From JBOGVZ01 sp050692985 (GTDB lineage: Bacteria > Actinomycetota > UBA4738 > CALAEC01), in contig JBOGVZ010000077.1 of the NCBI GenBank assembly GCA_050692985.1, forward strand, positions 62,001 through 126,000: a DNA stretch of 64,000 nt, given 5' to 3'. Below, in pieces: positions 33,948 through 41,450 of this stretch. The first letter of the stretch is position 1. Each line of letters begins with the position of its first letter. The position numbers and the translations under genes are program-made. A model generated the notes under the pieces. The model was not told the origin of the DNA and ran no database searches. It was given only the letters and a program-made list of their open reading frames with translations.

Positions 33948-34242
33948 CGGCTCCTCTTTCGCTCGGCTGTCGCTACTACACGCTCGGCGGCGCGGAGGTT
34001 CCCGGTCAGCGCGCCGTCTCGGCGCTCCGGGTCGTCTCCTCCTTCGGGAGGGCGGATTCCGGCCGGGACGTGACGTCTCCCCGCGCCGCAGCTAGGTGTT
34101 CCCGTTCGCGGAAGTCTTCGCGCCGCTCTTCTCGCGCCCGGGTTCGAACAAGCCTTGAAAGTGGAGGTGGCGCGACGTTGTGTGAACCGCATCCGTTCCT
34201 ACGATGCCTTGCTGCGGGGAGGGCGCCGCCTGACCATGGACC
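33948..34242. other. Intergenic segment without a supported gene
   Basis: 295 bases between the unknown exported protein and the toxin gene. Open frames on both strands are short and lack a plausible start and Shine-Dalgarno. I see no RNA gene, terminator with U-tract or repeat here. Confidence 0.5.
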
Positions 34243-34665
34243 TCAGTCGGACGCCTGGACCTCGACGATCTCTAGGATCTCGGAGAGCTCTGTGACATCG
34301 TCGGGATTCCGGGTGTACAGAGGCAGTCCGGTTGCGAGAGCGGTAGCCGCGATGAGCAGATCCAGAGCACGACGGCCGCGTGCCTTTCGGCCCGCCGCCG
34401 CGACCGCCGCGTAGACGCGCCCGTACGCGCGGGCAACGGCCGCGTCGATGGGGAGGGGATCGAACGTCGCCTCGGCCCGCTGAAGCCGGTCCTGCCGGCG
34501 CGCGCGTTCGTCGGGATCCGCCGTCGCGTGCGGACCGGCGGCAAGCTCGGCCATCGTCACGGCCGTGACCGCAACCTCGGCAGGAAGCTGGTCTTGGCCG
34601 ACCCGCTCCAGATCGATGACGACAGAGGTATCAACAAGCCCGCGGTCGTGACGTCGCTCAGCCAC
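34243..34665 (-). CDS. PIN-domain ribonuclease toxin (VapC family)
   Basis: 140 residues. The PIN acidic residues are visible: LVDTSVVIDLER (first Asp), VTMAELAAG (Glu), LDLLIAATALATGLPLYTRNPDDV (two late Asp). VapC toxins cut tRNA or rRNA when released from their antitoxin. The GTG start lies 8 bases inside the end of the antitoxin gene, the usual coupling of a toxin-antitoxin operon. The set of acidic residues is complete, so it is probably functional. Confidence 0.92.
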   Translation of the reverse strand: MAERRHDRGLVDTSVVIDLERVGQDQLPAEVAVTAVTMAELAAGPHATADPDERARRQDRLQRAEATFDPLPIDAAVARAYGRVYAAVAAAGRKARGRRALDLLIAATALATGLPLYTRNPDDVTELSEILEIVEVQASD

Positions 34666-34915
34666 GCGGGGCCGCGTTCTGGTCGATCAACGCATCGACG
34701 TCCTTGCGTAGACGCTCGAAATCCACGCGGGGGGCCGCCGCGAACGCCGCAACGGCCTGTTCTGCCGGCACGAACACCCGCTGCCGGAGCGGGGTCAGCT
34801 CGCCGACCGGCACGCCGTTGCGCGTCACGACGAAGGAATCCCCTCGGTCGAGGGCGCGCATGATCTCGCCGCTCTGGTTCCGCAGCTCTCGCTGTGTGAT
34901 CTCTCGGCTCGCCAT
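34658..34915 (-). CDS. Antitoxin, Phd/YefM family
   Basis: 85 residues. The N-terminal DNA-binding fold reads ITQRELRNQSGEIMRALDRG and is followed by VTRNGVPVGELTPL, the Phd/YefM signature; the C-terminal tail should bind the toxin. Translation begins at ATG 34915. A TACAAT -10 box ends 8 bases upstream and carries an overlapping inverted repeat, so autorepression of a leaderless mRNA is likely. Confidence 0.92.
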   Translation of the reverse strand: MASREITQRELRNQSGEIMRALDRGDSFVVTRNGVPVGELTPLRQRVFVPAEQAVAAFAAAPRVDFERLRKDVDALIDQNAAPRG

Positions 34916-34923
34916 TTCGGGGT

Positions 34924-34942
34924 ATTGTAGCACACGTGCTAC
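34924..34942 (-). promoter_or_regulatory. Promoter -10 and overlapping operator of the toxin-antitoxin operon
   Basis: TACAAT (34924-34929, minus strand) overlaps the inverted repeat GTAGCAC-AC-GTGCTAC (34927-34942). A Phd/YefM dimer bound there would cover the -10 region. The start codon is 8 bases past the -10, so the transcript is probably leaderless. Confidence 0.7.
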
Positions 34943-34979
34943 GAAACAAAGCCACGAGCCTAGGCTGTGCCTGCTCTGC

Positions 34980-35074
34980 TGGTGGGGAGGAGTGGACTCG
35001 AACCACCGATCGGCGTTGCCCATCGTTTCGCAGTCCACCGCGGGGCCAAAGCGGGGCACATCACTCTCCTCCGC
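34980..35074 (-). pseudogene. tRNA-like remnant (intact T-arm and CCA end)
   Basis: On the minus strand 34980-35007 gives a perfect T-arm (GGTGG-TTCGAGT-CCACT), an acceptor strand CCTCCCC, discriminator A and encoded CCA. Before it is a GGGC-AAC-GCC mini-stem like a long variable arm. A partial 5' acceptor GCGGAGG (one mismatch) lies at 35068-35074, giving 95 bases, the size of a type II tRNA. The D-arm and a pairing anticodon stem cannot be drawn; GGACTGCGAAAC stands where the anticodon loop should be. I take it as a degenerate tRNA or a tRNA 3' end left by an integration event, not a working tRNA. Confidence 0.5.
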
Positions 35075-35084
35075 GCCCCCTGGC

Positions 35085-36401
35085 TCACGCCAACGGGTTA
35101 GCCACCTGACCGAGAAACAGCGGGGTGTGCTCCTGGGTGTCGACGATCACGAAGGCGAAGGGTCGGTCGGCATGGATGATCGCGTCCGGCGGCGGTGGTC
35201 CAGAGGTCGCAAAGCCCAGGCCCGTGACGGCGGCAGCCTCGGTCCCCCACTCGTCCACGGCGATGTTCGCCCGGTGGATGGCATCGCCGATCCAGAACTG
35301 GGCCTCTGTGATCCCGGAGAAGTCCGCAGCCTCGGAGTCGAACGGCTCCTTCATCCCCAAGGCTTCCAGGAGTGGGATAAGTTCAATGTCGGTAGCGAAG
35401 TCCCACCGGGGCAGATGGAGGTCGACGGTGCCCTGGGTGAGCTCCTCGCCGACCGCGACCAGCACGTCCTCGATCAACACCTCCGCCGGGGTTCGGTCAC
35501 CGGAAGGGACGAGGAGCCACATCGCCAGCCGCTCACCAGCATACGGCAGCTCCACGGCCTGCCAGCCGTCGCCCTGTGTGTACCGCATCGTCCCCAACTG
35601 CCGCATGGTGGGCACCATTGCCTTGGACCCATCAGCAAGAGTGAACGGCATCACCTTGGTCGGGTCCTCTGCGAACGGCAGCAGCCAGTCGGCCTTTAGG
35701 TAGACGGCGTTGGCGAGCACGAGACGAGTCCTCCGGTCGAGGCTGTCGAAGAGCCGGTCGATACGTCCTCGGGTCCGTTCGCTGACCCAGTTGTCGATGA
35801 TCTCCTTCGCGCCGTCCGGGGTGCCGAAGTCGACGGGTATGGCTTTGCCGCCATAGTACGCGGCCAGCGTGGCCAGGTATTTCTCCCTGATCGGGAAGCC
35901 GATCTGGGGGAACACGCCATTGGCGATCTGCAGGGCCGGTGGCTCACTGCCGGTCCGCGCGGGACGGGTCGCGTCCGGGGACGGGGATTCGAGTTCGGCC
36001 GGTGCGGCGTCCGCGAGCAGGCGGTCAAGCGCTTCGAAGGCAGCCTCCCTCATGGCGCTTTCGGAGGGGAAGCCGAACACCGCGTCGATCTCCTGCGCTG
36101 TCGCTCCCTCAGCACCGGCGCGAGCCATCCCAAACGCCAACGCGATGCTGGCGGGAGACAGCACTACGTTGTTCCCGGGCTGAGTGACCTGACCGAAGGC
36201 TTGGATGCCGAAGCACGTCATGCCCCCGACCAGTGCAGAGATGTCCCCATGGGCGGGATCGGCGCAGTCGATGGCTCCGGTGAGATCGCGTCCCCCGGCA
36301 GGGCGCTGCGACTCCGGCGCCTCGTTGGACGGCGCGCCGCAACCAACCAGGGCAAGCAGCGACACAACGGTAAGCCTCAGGCCGATCATGCGCTTGAACA
36401 T
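35085..36401 (-). CDS. Serpin (serine protease inhibitor) lipoprotein
   Basis: 438 residues from ATG 36401, with lipobox LLALVGC. The serpin core is seen in VLSPASIALAFGMARAGAEGATAQEI, NWVSERTRGRI, LVLANAVYLKADW and the C-terminal DRPFAFVIVDTQEHTPLFLG. The reactive-loop hinge EWGTEAAAVTG keeps the small residues found in inhibitory serpins, with the scissile bond expected near ATSGP. It should trap serine or cysteine proteases outside the cell. It lies between a tRNA-like remnant and tRNA-Ala in a segment of lower G+C, which suggests acquisition. An Asp/Ser/Pro-rich insert (residues about 135-155) is unusual. Confidence 0.92.
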   Translation of the reverse strand: MFKRMIGLRLTVVSLLALVGCGAPSNEAPESQRPAGGRDLTGAIDCADPAHGDISALVGGMTCFGIQAFGQVTQPGNNVVLSPASIALAFGMARAGAEGATAQEIDAVFGFPSESAMREAAFEALDRLLADAAPAELESPSPDATRPARTGSEPPALQIANGVFPQIGFPIREKYLATLAAYYGGKAIPVDFGTPDGAKEIIDNWVSERTRGRIDRLFDSLDRRTRLVLANAVYLKADWLLPFAEDPTKVMPFTLADGSKAMVPTMRQLGTMRYTQGDGWQAVELPYAGERLAMWLLVPSGDRTPAEVLIEDVLVAVGEELTQGTVDLHLPRWDFATDIELIPLLEALGMKEPFDSEAADFSGITEAQFWIGDAIHRANIAVDEWGTEAAAVTGLGFATSGPPPPDAIIHADRPFAFVIVDTQEHTPLFLGQVANPLA

Positions 36402-36549
36402 GGCTCCCGTGCCCTTCCTCGGTTGTCCCTGAGCTGTTGGACGGTCCCAGTCCAGCGATTGTTCCCGCCTCTGGGAACTCAGACGGTCGGATCCCCGATC
36501 TGGGTCAAACCTGGCGTTGGGCTCGGATGTTGGCACACCAGGTCAACGC

Positions 36550-36624
<75 letters not shown>

Positions 36625-36635
36625 TCGGTGAGCCG

Positions 36636-36641
36636 ATTGTA
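36636..36641 (-). promoter_or_regulatory. -10 element of tRNA-Ala
   Basis: TACAAT on the minus strand, 11 bases before the mature 5' end, in the gap after the cyclase gene. The -35 region is not consensus. Confidence 0.55.
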
Positions 36642-36662
36642 GCAGCCGGACCCGGCGGGCCC

Positions 36663-38606
36663 TCAGCGCCAGGTGAGGGTTACGACGCGGATGGGCTCGG
36701 AGATGCCCTTCAGCTCGACCTCCCGGGGGTCGGAGGCCTCGAAGCCGTCGCCGGCCTCCCGCACAGCCCGCTCGCTGGCCACGATCTCCCCGCCGCCGGC
36801 CAGCGACCCGATCCGGGCCGCCTCGTGGACCCCCTTGCCCCCGTAGTCCCCGCCGCGCTCGGTGGCCTGGGCGAGGTGGACGCCGATCCGCACCTGGGGG
36901 GCGAAGCCGGCCGTCCGCCGGTGCTCGACGAGCTTTCGCTGGATGTTCACGGCGCACTCCAGCGCGGACCGCGGGTCGGGGAACGCCACGAAGAACCCGT
37001 CGCCGGCGTGGTCCACCTCTTGGCCACCATGCTCGCCGAAGGAGGCCCGGAGGGCCTGGTCGTGCCAGCGGACCACGTCCTCCCATGCCTCGTCCCCGAT
37101 GGCCTCTACCAGGTTGGTGCTGCGGACGATGTCGGTGAACATGAACGCCTTCGACACCCGCCGGACCCGCTCCTCGCCGCCCGCCAGCAACTCGTCGATC
37201 CGCCGGGCGTCCGGCACCGCGCCCAGCCGCTCGAAGGCCGACCTGGCCGCCCCCAGCTCCAGGGTGGCGGCCTCCTCGTCCCCGGCCGCCCTGAAGGCCT
37301 CCCCGATCGCCAGACGGGCCTGAGCCGCCTCGTACGGCGCGTCGAGCTCCTGCCACAGCTTCCAGCCTCGCCGGGCCCGTTCCAGGGCTCCCCCGACATC
37401 GCCCCCCCGAAGCAACACCCTGGCGCGAGCACCCGCGGCGGTCGCCTCCAGCGCCGCGATCCCGAACCGTTCCGCGATCCCCTCGAGCTCGGCCGCCGCC
37501 GCTTCAGCGCCTCGCTCGTCCCCGTTGGCCAGGGCGATATCCACCGCGGCGGGGAGCTTCCGGGCCCGGTACAGCGGCTCGGTCGTCTCCTCCAGCGCCC
37601 GGGCGATCATGGCCGCCGCGGCGTCCGGCCGGCCCTGGGCCAGCCGCAGCATCGCCAGGCCCGGCTGCGGATCGCGCCCCAGCTCGTTCGCCTGCCGGAA
37701 GGCCTCGTCCGAGGCAGCCAGGTCGCCCATCCGCAGGCGGATCTCGCCGATCTCGTAGAAGCCGTCCCCGGCGAACGCGGGCCATCCGTGCTCCCGGAGC
37801 TCCGTGCAGGCCTGGCGGGCCTCCTGCTCGGCCTCGGCCCAGGCTCCCCGCAGCCGGATGATCTCAGCGCGGTGGACCCGGCACAGGCCGGGGAACCCGC
37901 TGATGGCCTGACGCTCGCACCACCGCTTGGCCGCCTCGGTCCACTCCCCGGCCCGCCGGTAGTCGGCCAGCTCGGCGCAGGTGCTGATCATGTTGCAGTA
38001 CACCATCCCGGTCACGTTCGGAGACAGCTCGCCGCTGACCGCGGCCACGGTGGCCTCGTCGACCAGGCCGAAGCCTTCCTCCACATCGCCGCCTCCGACC
38101 AGCCCCATCCCCTGGTACACCAGCGCCAGGGCCTGGAGGTCCGAGTCGCCGAAACGGGCCCCGACGTCCACCGCTCCGCGGGCGAGCTCGACGCTCCGAT
38201 CGAAGTTCCCCTCGTTGAGGGCAGCCCGTGCCCGCATCATCTCCAGCCAGCCGAGCTCCACGGTGTCCTCCGCTCCCTGGAGCAGCCGCTCCGCACGCCG
38301 GAACCAGCCACCGGCCACGGCCCCGGCCATCCGAAGGTCGTGGTCGCGGACCAGCTGCAGGGCCATCCGAGCGGCCTTGGGCTTGTTTCCCTCAGCCAGG
38401 TACGCGCCGTAGGCTCGCTCACGGGCTGCGATGCACTCGTCCGATCGCCCGCTCCACCAGGCAGCCTCGCCGAGCAGCCGCAGCTCGTCCCCCGAGAGGC
38501 CGCCCTGGGCGTCCGCCCTGGTCAACAGCTCGAACGCCTCCACCCAGGCGTGCCGCCGGAGGGCATCGCGCCCCGCGGCGATGAGGTCGTCGGCCGCCAC
38601 GCTCAC
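36663..38606 (-). CDS. TPR-type protein with C-terminal class III nucleotide cyclase domain
   Basis: 647 residues. Residues about 1-440 are helical tetratricopeptide-like repeats; about 460-640 form an adenylate/guanylate cyclase domain starting AFMFTDIVRSTNLVE and containing HAGDGFFVAF (the two metal Asp). In the motif that normally reads VNxAAR the protein has VHEAAR, so the transition-state Asn is His while Arg is kept; activity may be altered. Such proteins often sense a ligand or partner through the TPR part. The GTG start has a TACCAT box 6 bases upstream (leaderless). Confidence 0.88.
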   Translation of the reverse strand: MSVAADDLIAAGRDALRRHAWVEAFELLTRADAQGGLSGDELRLLGEAAWWSGRSDECIAARERAYGAYLAEGNKPKAARMALQLVRDHDLRMAGAVAGGWFRRAERLLQGAEDTVELGWLEMMRARAALNEGNFDRSVELARGAVDVGARFGDSDLQALALVYQGMGLVGGGDVEEGFGLVDEATVAAVSGELSPNVTGMVYCNMISTCAELADYRRAGEWTEAAKRWCERQAISGFPGLCRVHRAEIIRLRGAWAEAEQEARQACTELREHGWPAFAGDGFYEIGEIRLRMGDLAASDEAFRQANELGRDPQPGLAMLRLAQGRPDAAAAMIARALEETTEPLYRARKLPAAVDIALANGDERGAEAAAAELEGIAERFGIAALEATAAGARARVLLRGGDVGGALERARRGWKLWQELDAPYEAAQARLAIGEAFRAAGDEEAATLELGAARSAFERLGAVPDARRIDELLAGGEERVRRVSKAFMFTDIVRSTNLVEAIGDEAWEDVVRWHDQALRASFGEHGGQEVDHAGDGFFVAFPDPRSALECAVNIQRKLVEHRRTAGFAPQVRIGVHLAQATERGGDYGGKGVHEAARIGSLAGGGEIVASERAVREAGDGFEASDPREVELKGISEPIRVVTLTWR

Positions 38607-38612
38607 GAGAGG

Positions 38613-38618
38613 ATGGTA
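38613..38618 (-). promoter_or_regulatory. -10 element of leaderless promoter for the TPR-cyclase gene
   Basis: TACCAT on the minus strand, 6 bases before GTG 38606. Confidence 0.55.
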
Positions 38619-38631
38619 ATCCGGTCCACCA

Positions 38632-38997
38632 CTATCCGCTGGAAGCGGCCGCGGTCTCCCAGGCCACCGGGGGGGCGTCGGCCCACAGGCGGTCCAGGCC
38701 GTAGTAGTCGCGGTCCTCCTCGTGGAACACGTGGGCCACGAAGTCCACGAAGTCGAGCAGCACCCACCGGGACTCTCGCTCTCCCTCCCGGCGGACGGGC
38801 TTGATCCCTCGCCCGCGGAGGGCCTTCTCGATCTCCTCGGCGATCGTCTTGACCTGGCGGTCGTTGGCGCCGCTGCAGATCACGAAGTAGTCCGTGATGG
38901 CGATGAGATCCTTGACGTCGAGGACGGCGACGTCACGGCCCTGCTTCTCGGCGGCGGCTCGGGCCGCGAGGGTGGCGAGCTGGCGGGACCCCGTCAC
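38632..38997 (-). CDS. rsfS: Ribosomal silencing factor RsfS
   Basis: 121 residues. AVLDVKDLIAITDYFVICSG and WVLLDFVDFVAHVFHEEDRDYYGLDRLW are the RsfS/Iojap signature. It binds L14 on the 50S subunit and blocks subunit joining under starvation. GTG 38997 overlaps the stop of the LytR_C gene (GTGA). nadD, the LytR_C gene and rsfS form the usual actinobacterial neighbourhood. Confidence 0.95.
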   Translation of the reverse strand: MTGSRQLATLAARAAAEKQGRDVAVLDVKDLIAITDYFVICSGANDRQVKTIAEEIEKALRGRGIKPVRREGERESRWVLLDFVDFVAHVFHEEDRDYYGLDRLWADAPPVAWETAAASSG

Positions 38998-40049
38998 GGC
39001 CCTCCGAAGTCCTGCCCGACCACCACGGTGACGTCGGCCACACCGCTGTCCTGGCTGCCCAGCAGGACGCGCCCCACACCCAGCAGGCGCTGGGCCTTCC
39101 GCGCCGCCGGGAGGTCCCCCCGGTCCGAGGCGATGATCTTCGTCACGTTCATGCCGAACTCCGATGCGTTCTGGGACGCAACCAGCTGATACCCCTGCGG
39201 GACCAGGAGTCGAGCCACGCGCAGCCCCACCCCGGGCTCCCCGTTCCCGTTCAAGACTACCAAGCGGATCTTCGTTTCTCCCCCGGTGGGCACGAAGCGC
39301 TCCGTCACCAGGGCGGATACGGCCTCCGCGTCGGGGCGGGCCAGCCCCGCTCCCACGTCCTCCACCGGAAGGGCCAGCACCTCGGTCTCCGGGGCGGCGA
39401 ACACCGGCCGCACGGCCTCCGGGACGTTCAGGTCCGCGGCGGCTGCCCCCTCCGCGACCTCGATCAGCCCCATCAGGAGGGCCTGCCACCGGATGGCCCG
39501 CTCCGTGGACAGCTCCACGCTGGGCTCGCGGAGGTAGGCGACCACCTCGCTGCCATCCAGGGAGCGGCCCTCCACCGGGACCGTGCCCAGGCCGTCCACG
39601 AGGTTCCGCAGGACCGGCAGGGGGATCCCCCAGCCCTCGTCCACCTGCACACCAAGGACGTTCTCGACCGTCGCGGCCACCGTGGTGATGTCGCCGGTGG
39701 CCGCGGCGTCATCCACCGTGCCCAGCCCGTGGCCGGGGATGCTGACGGCCGCGTTCCCGGGGACCGCCACCGCCACCGGGTCCAGGCCGCCGCCCGCCGC
39801 CAGCACGGCCACGAACGAGGATCCCGGCCGGCGCTGGTCCCACACCGCCCACGCCACCACCGACTGGGCCGGCGGAGCCAGGGGCGCGCGGTCCCCCTGC
39901 CCGCCCGGAGACCGGGTGGCCTGGGGGAGCAGGAACGCCGCGGCCGCAGCCGTCCCCACCAGGGCCACCACCGCCACGCCGCGCAGCCGCCGCCGCAGCC
40001 GCCGCTGCTCGGTCCGGCGGGCCCGCTCGGGGCGGACCGGGGTGACCAC
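38994..40049 (-). CDS. LytR-like membrane protein with C-terminal LytR_C domain
   Basis: 351 residues. A basic cytosolic start (RRTEQRRLRRRLR) and one membrane helix, then an LCP-like region (VAVPGNAAVSIPGHGLGTVDDA) and a LytR_C domain of about 90 residues beginning IRLVVLNGNGEPGVGLRVA. LCP enzymes attach glycopolymers to peptidoglycan, but the catalytic arginines of the LCP core are hard to find here, so this member may be a non-catalytic relative. It starts at GTG 40049, 6 bases after a small acidic ORF, and overlaps rsfS. Confidence 0.8.
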   Translation of the reverse strand: MVTPVRPERARRTEQRRLRRRLRGVAVVALVGTAAAAAFLLPQATRSPGGQGDRAPLAPPAQSVVAWAVWDQRRPGSSFVAVLAAGGGLDPVAVAVPGNAAVSIPGHGLGTVDDAAATGDITTVAATVENVLGVQVDEGWGIPLPVLRNLVDGLGTVPVEGRSLDGSEVVAYLREPSVELSTERAIRWQALLMGLIEVAEGAAAADLNVPEAVRPVFAAPETEVLALPVEDVGAGLARPDAEAVSALVTERFVPTGGETKIRLVVLNGNGEPGVGLRVARLLVPQGYQLVASQNASEFGMNVTKIIASDRGDLPAARKAQRLLGVGRVLLGSQDSGVADVTVVVGQDFGGP

Positions 40050-40055
40050 CTGGGG

Positions 40056-40319
40056 CTATCGTGGGTGGGCCCGCACCGCGACCGGAGGCGGCGGCTCCGC
40101 CACCACCGCGGCACCTTCCTCCGGAGCGGTCAGCAGGGCCGTTGCTCGGGACGCCGGAGCTTCGTCCTCCTCGGCTCGGGACACCGGAGCTTCGTCCTCC
40201 TCCGGGGCCCTCAGCAGGGCCTCGGCCAGGCCCCGGGCCGCCTCGTCCTCACGGCCGGCCGGAGGACGCTCCCAGCCGTCCTTCCACACCCACTCCCACA
40301 GCTCGTCCCGGGTCCTCAC
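40056..40319 (-). CDS. Small acidic protein of unknown function between nadD and the LytR_C gene
   Basis: 87 residues. The first 20 residues are aromatic (TRDELWEWVWKDGWERPP), the rest Glu/Ala/Pro-rich with a duplicated EEDEAP-x-SRA unit. GTG 40319 overlaps the nadD stop by 4 bases (GTGA) and its own stop is 6 bases before the next start, the spacing of a true operon member. I recognise no family. The aromatic N-terminus could be a binding motif; the rest is likely disordered. Confidence 0.6.
   Translation of the reverse strand: MRTRDELWEWVWKDGWERPPAGREDEAARGLAEALLRAPEEDEAPVSRAEEDEAPASRATALLTAPEEGAAVVAEPPPPVAVRAHPR
40144..40203 (+). repeat. Tandem 30-bp repeat inside the small acidic ORF
   Basis: Two copies of a 30-base unit beginning GCTCGGGAC (40144-40173 and 40174-40203) with two mismatches. 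They encode the duplicated EEDEAP-x-SRA block. Confidence 0.8.
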
Positions 40320-40915
40320 GCGTACAGCCCCGCCTTCTCGATGTAGGTCTTCACGCCTTCGGGGACCAGGTACCGGATCGGGCGGCCCTTCTCCACGCGG
40401 TCCCGGATGTCCGTGGAGGAGATGGCCAGCGCGGGCACCGTCATGACCGACACGCGGGGATGGCGGTCGGGGGCCTCGGCCTCGAACCTGGCGATGTCGT
40501 ACCCGGGGCGGGTGGCCGCGATGAAGTGGGCCAGGTCCAGGGCCTCGTCGGTGTCCTTCCACTGGAAGATCTCCAGGATGGCGTCGGCGCCGGTGATGAA
40601 GAACAGCTCGGTCTCCTCCCCGTAGATCTCCCGAAGCGTGCGCAGGGTGTCCACGGTGTAGGTGGGACCCTCCCGCTCGATCTCCACCCGTGACACCCGG
40701 AAATGCGGGTTGCTGGAGGCGGCGATGACCGTCATCAGGTAGCGATCCTCGGCCGGCGACACGGCCCGGTCCTCCTTCATCCACGGCTGCCCGGTGGGCA
40801 CGAACAGCACCTCGTCCAGCCCGAACTCCCACAGGGCCCCCTCCGCCGTGACGAGGTGGCCGTAGTGGATGGGATCGAAGGTGCCGCCCATGACCCCGAG
40901 CTTGCTGGGCGCCAT
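40316..40915 (-). CDS. nadD: Nicotinate-nucleotide adenylyltransferase
   Basis: 199 residues. GGTFDPIHYGHLVTAE holds the nucleotidyltransferase T/H-x-G-H motif and ISSTDIRDRVEKGRPIRYLVP the second conserved motif. It makes deamido-NAD from NaMN and ATP. A TACAAT box ends 6 bases before ATG 40915, so the mRNA is probably leaderless. First gene of nadD-small ORF-LytR_C-rsfS. Confidence 0.96.
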   Translation of the reverse strand: MAPSKLGVMGGTFDPIHYGHLVTAEGALWEFGLDEVLFVPTGQPWMKEDRAVSPAEDRYLMTVIAASSNPHFRVSRVEIEREGPTYTVDTLRTLREIYGEETELFFITGADAILEIFQWKDTDEALDLAHFIAATRPGYDIARFEAEAPDRHPRVSVMTVPALAISSTDIRDRVEKGRPIRYLVPEGVKTYIEKAGLYA

Positions 40916-40921
40916 GGGCCG

Positions 40922-40927
40922 ATTGTA
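40922..40927 (-). promoter_or_regulatory. -10 element of leaderless promoter for nadD
   Basis: TACAAT on the minus strand, 6 bases before ATG 40915, with no Shine-Dalgarno between. Confidence 0.65.
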
Positions 40928-40967
40928 GGTCCGCAGGTCCCCGGTTCCGTGGATTTCCGGGAGGTGC

Positions 40968-41450
40968 TCAGGAACCGCCCGTACGGGCCCCGGTGAGCTC
41001 CGCCACCCATTCCCGGAGCCTGGGGAGGTGCTCGTCGTAGTGCTCCGGCCCCGAGCTCCGGAACCATCCCGCCGCCCGGCCGGACACCTCCGGGAGGTCG
41101 TCCCACTCCTGGAGCATCCGGAACCGCGACGACGCCCACTCGACCTTCACGTCGTCAAGCGAGAGGTCCCGGCAGGCGTCGTGGAACCGCTGGTTGATGG
41201 CATCGACGTCCCGGGAGATGGCCTTCTCGTCCTCGCGGGTGAGGTCGTACGTGCCCAGGCGCAGCTGCTCCAGGTGGCGGGCGGCCTCGGCGCACCAGCA
41301 CGCCAGGTGGGCCACCACGTCGCGCACCGACCAGTCCTCCGTGTAGCCCGGCTCCCGCATCTGCTCCGGGGTGAGGTGCTCCAGGAGACCGTGGATCTGG
41401 GCGAAGCGTTCCTCCTCCGCCCGGACCAGCTCGGTCCTGGTGTCGGTCAT
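40968..41450 (-). CDS. DinB/DfsB-like four-helix protein
   Basis: 160 residues. EDWSVRDVVAHLACWCAEAARHL is the typical helix-start motif of the DinB superfamily, and a late histidine follows in EHYDEHLPRLREW, as needed for the three-His metal site of some members. Members include thiol-dependent S-transferases and ClbS/DfsB-type proteins; the activity here is unknown. ATG 41450 overlaps the proA stop (ATGA), so it is translated with proline-pathway genes, an unusual partner. Confidence 0.8.
   Translation of the reverse strand: MTDTRTELVRAEEERFAQIHGLLEHLTPEQMREPGYTEDWSVRDVVAHLACWCAEAARHLEQLRLGTYDLTREDEKAISRDVDAINQRFHDACRDLSLDDVKVEWASSRFRMLQEWDDLPEVSGRAAGWFRSSGPEHYDEHLPRLREWVAELTGARTGGS

Noticed and set aside
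34158..34245. Plus-strand frame reading VEVARRCVNRIRSYD before the toxin gene
   Set aside because: It runs antisense into the PIN gene, has no Shine-Dalgarno and no recognisable family.
34980..35074. Functional type II tRNA (Tyr- or Ser-like)
   Set aside because: The T-arm, acceptor 3' strand and CCA are perfect, but D-arm and anticodon stem do not pair and base 8 is not T. Listed as a remnant instead.
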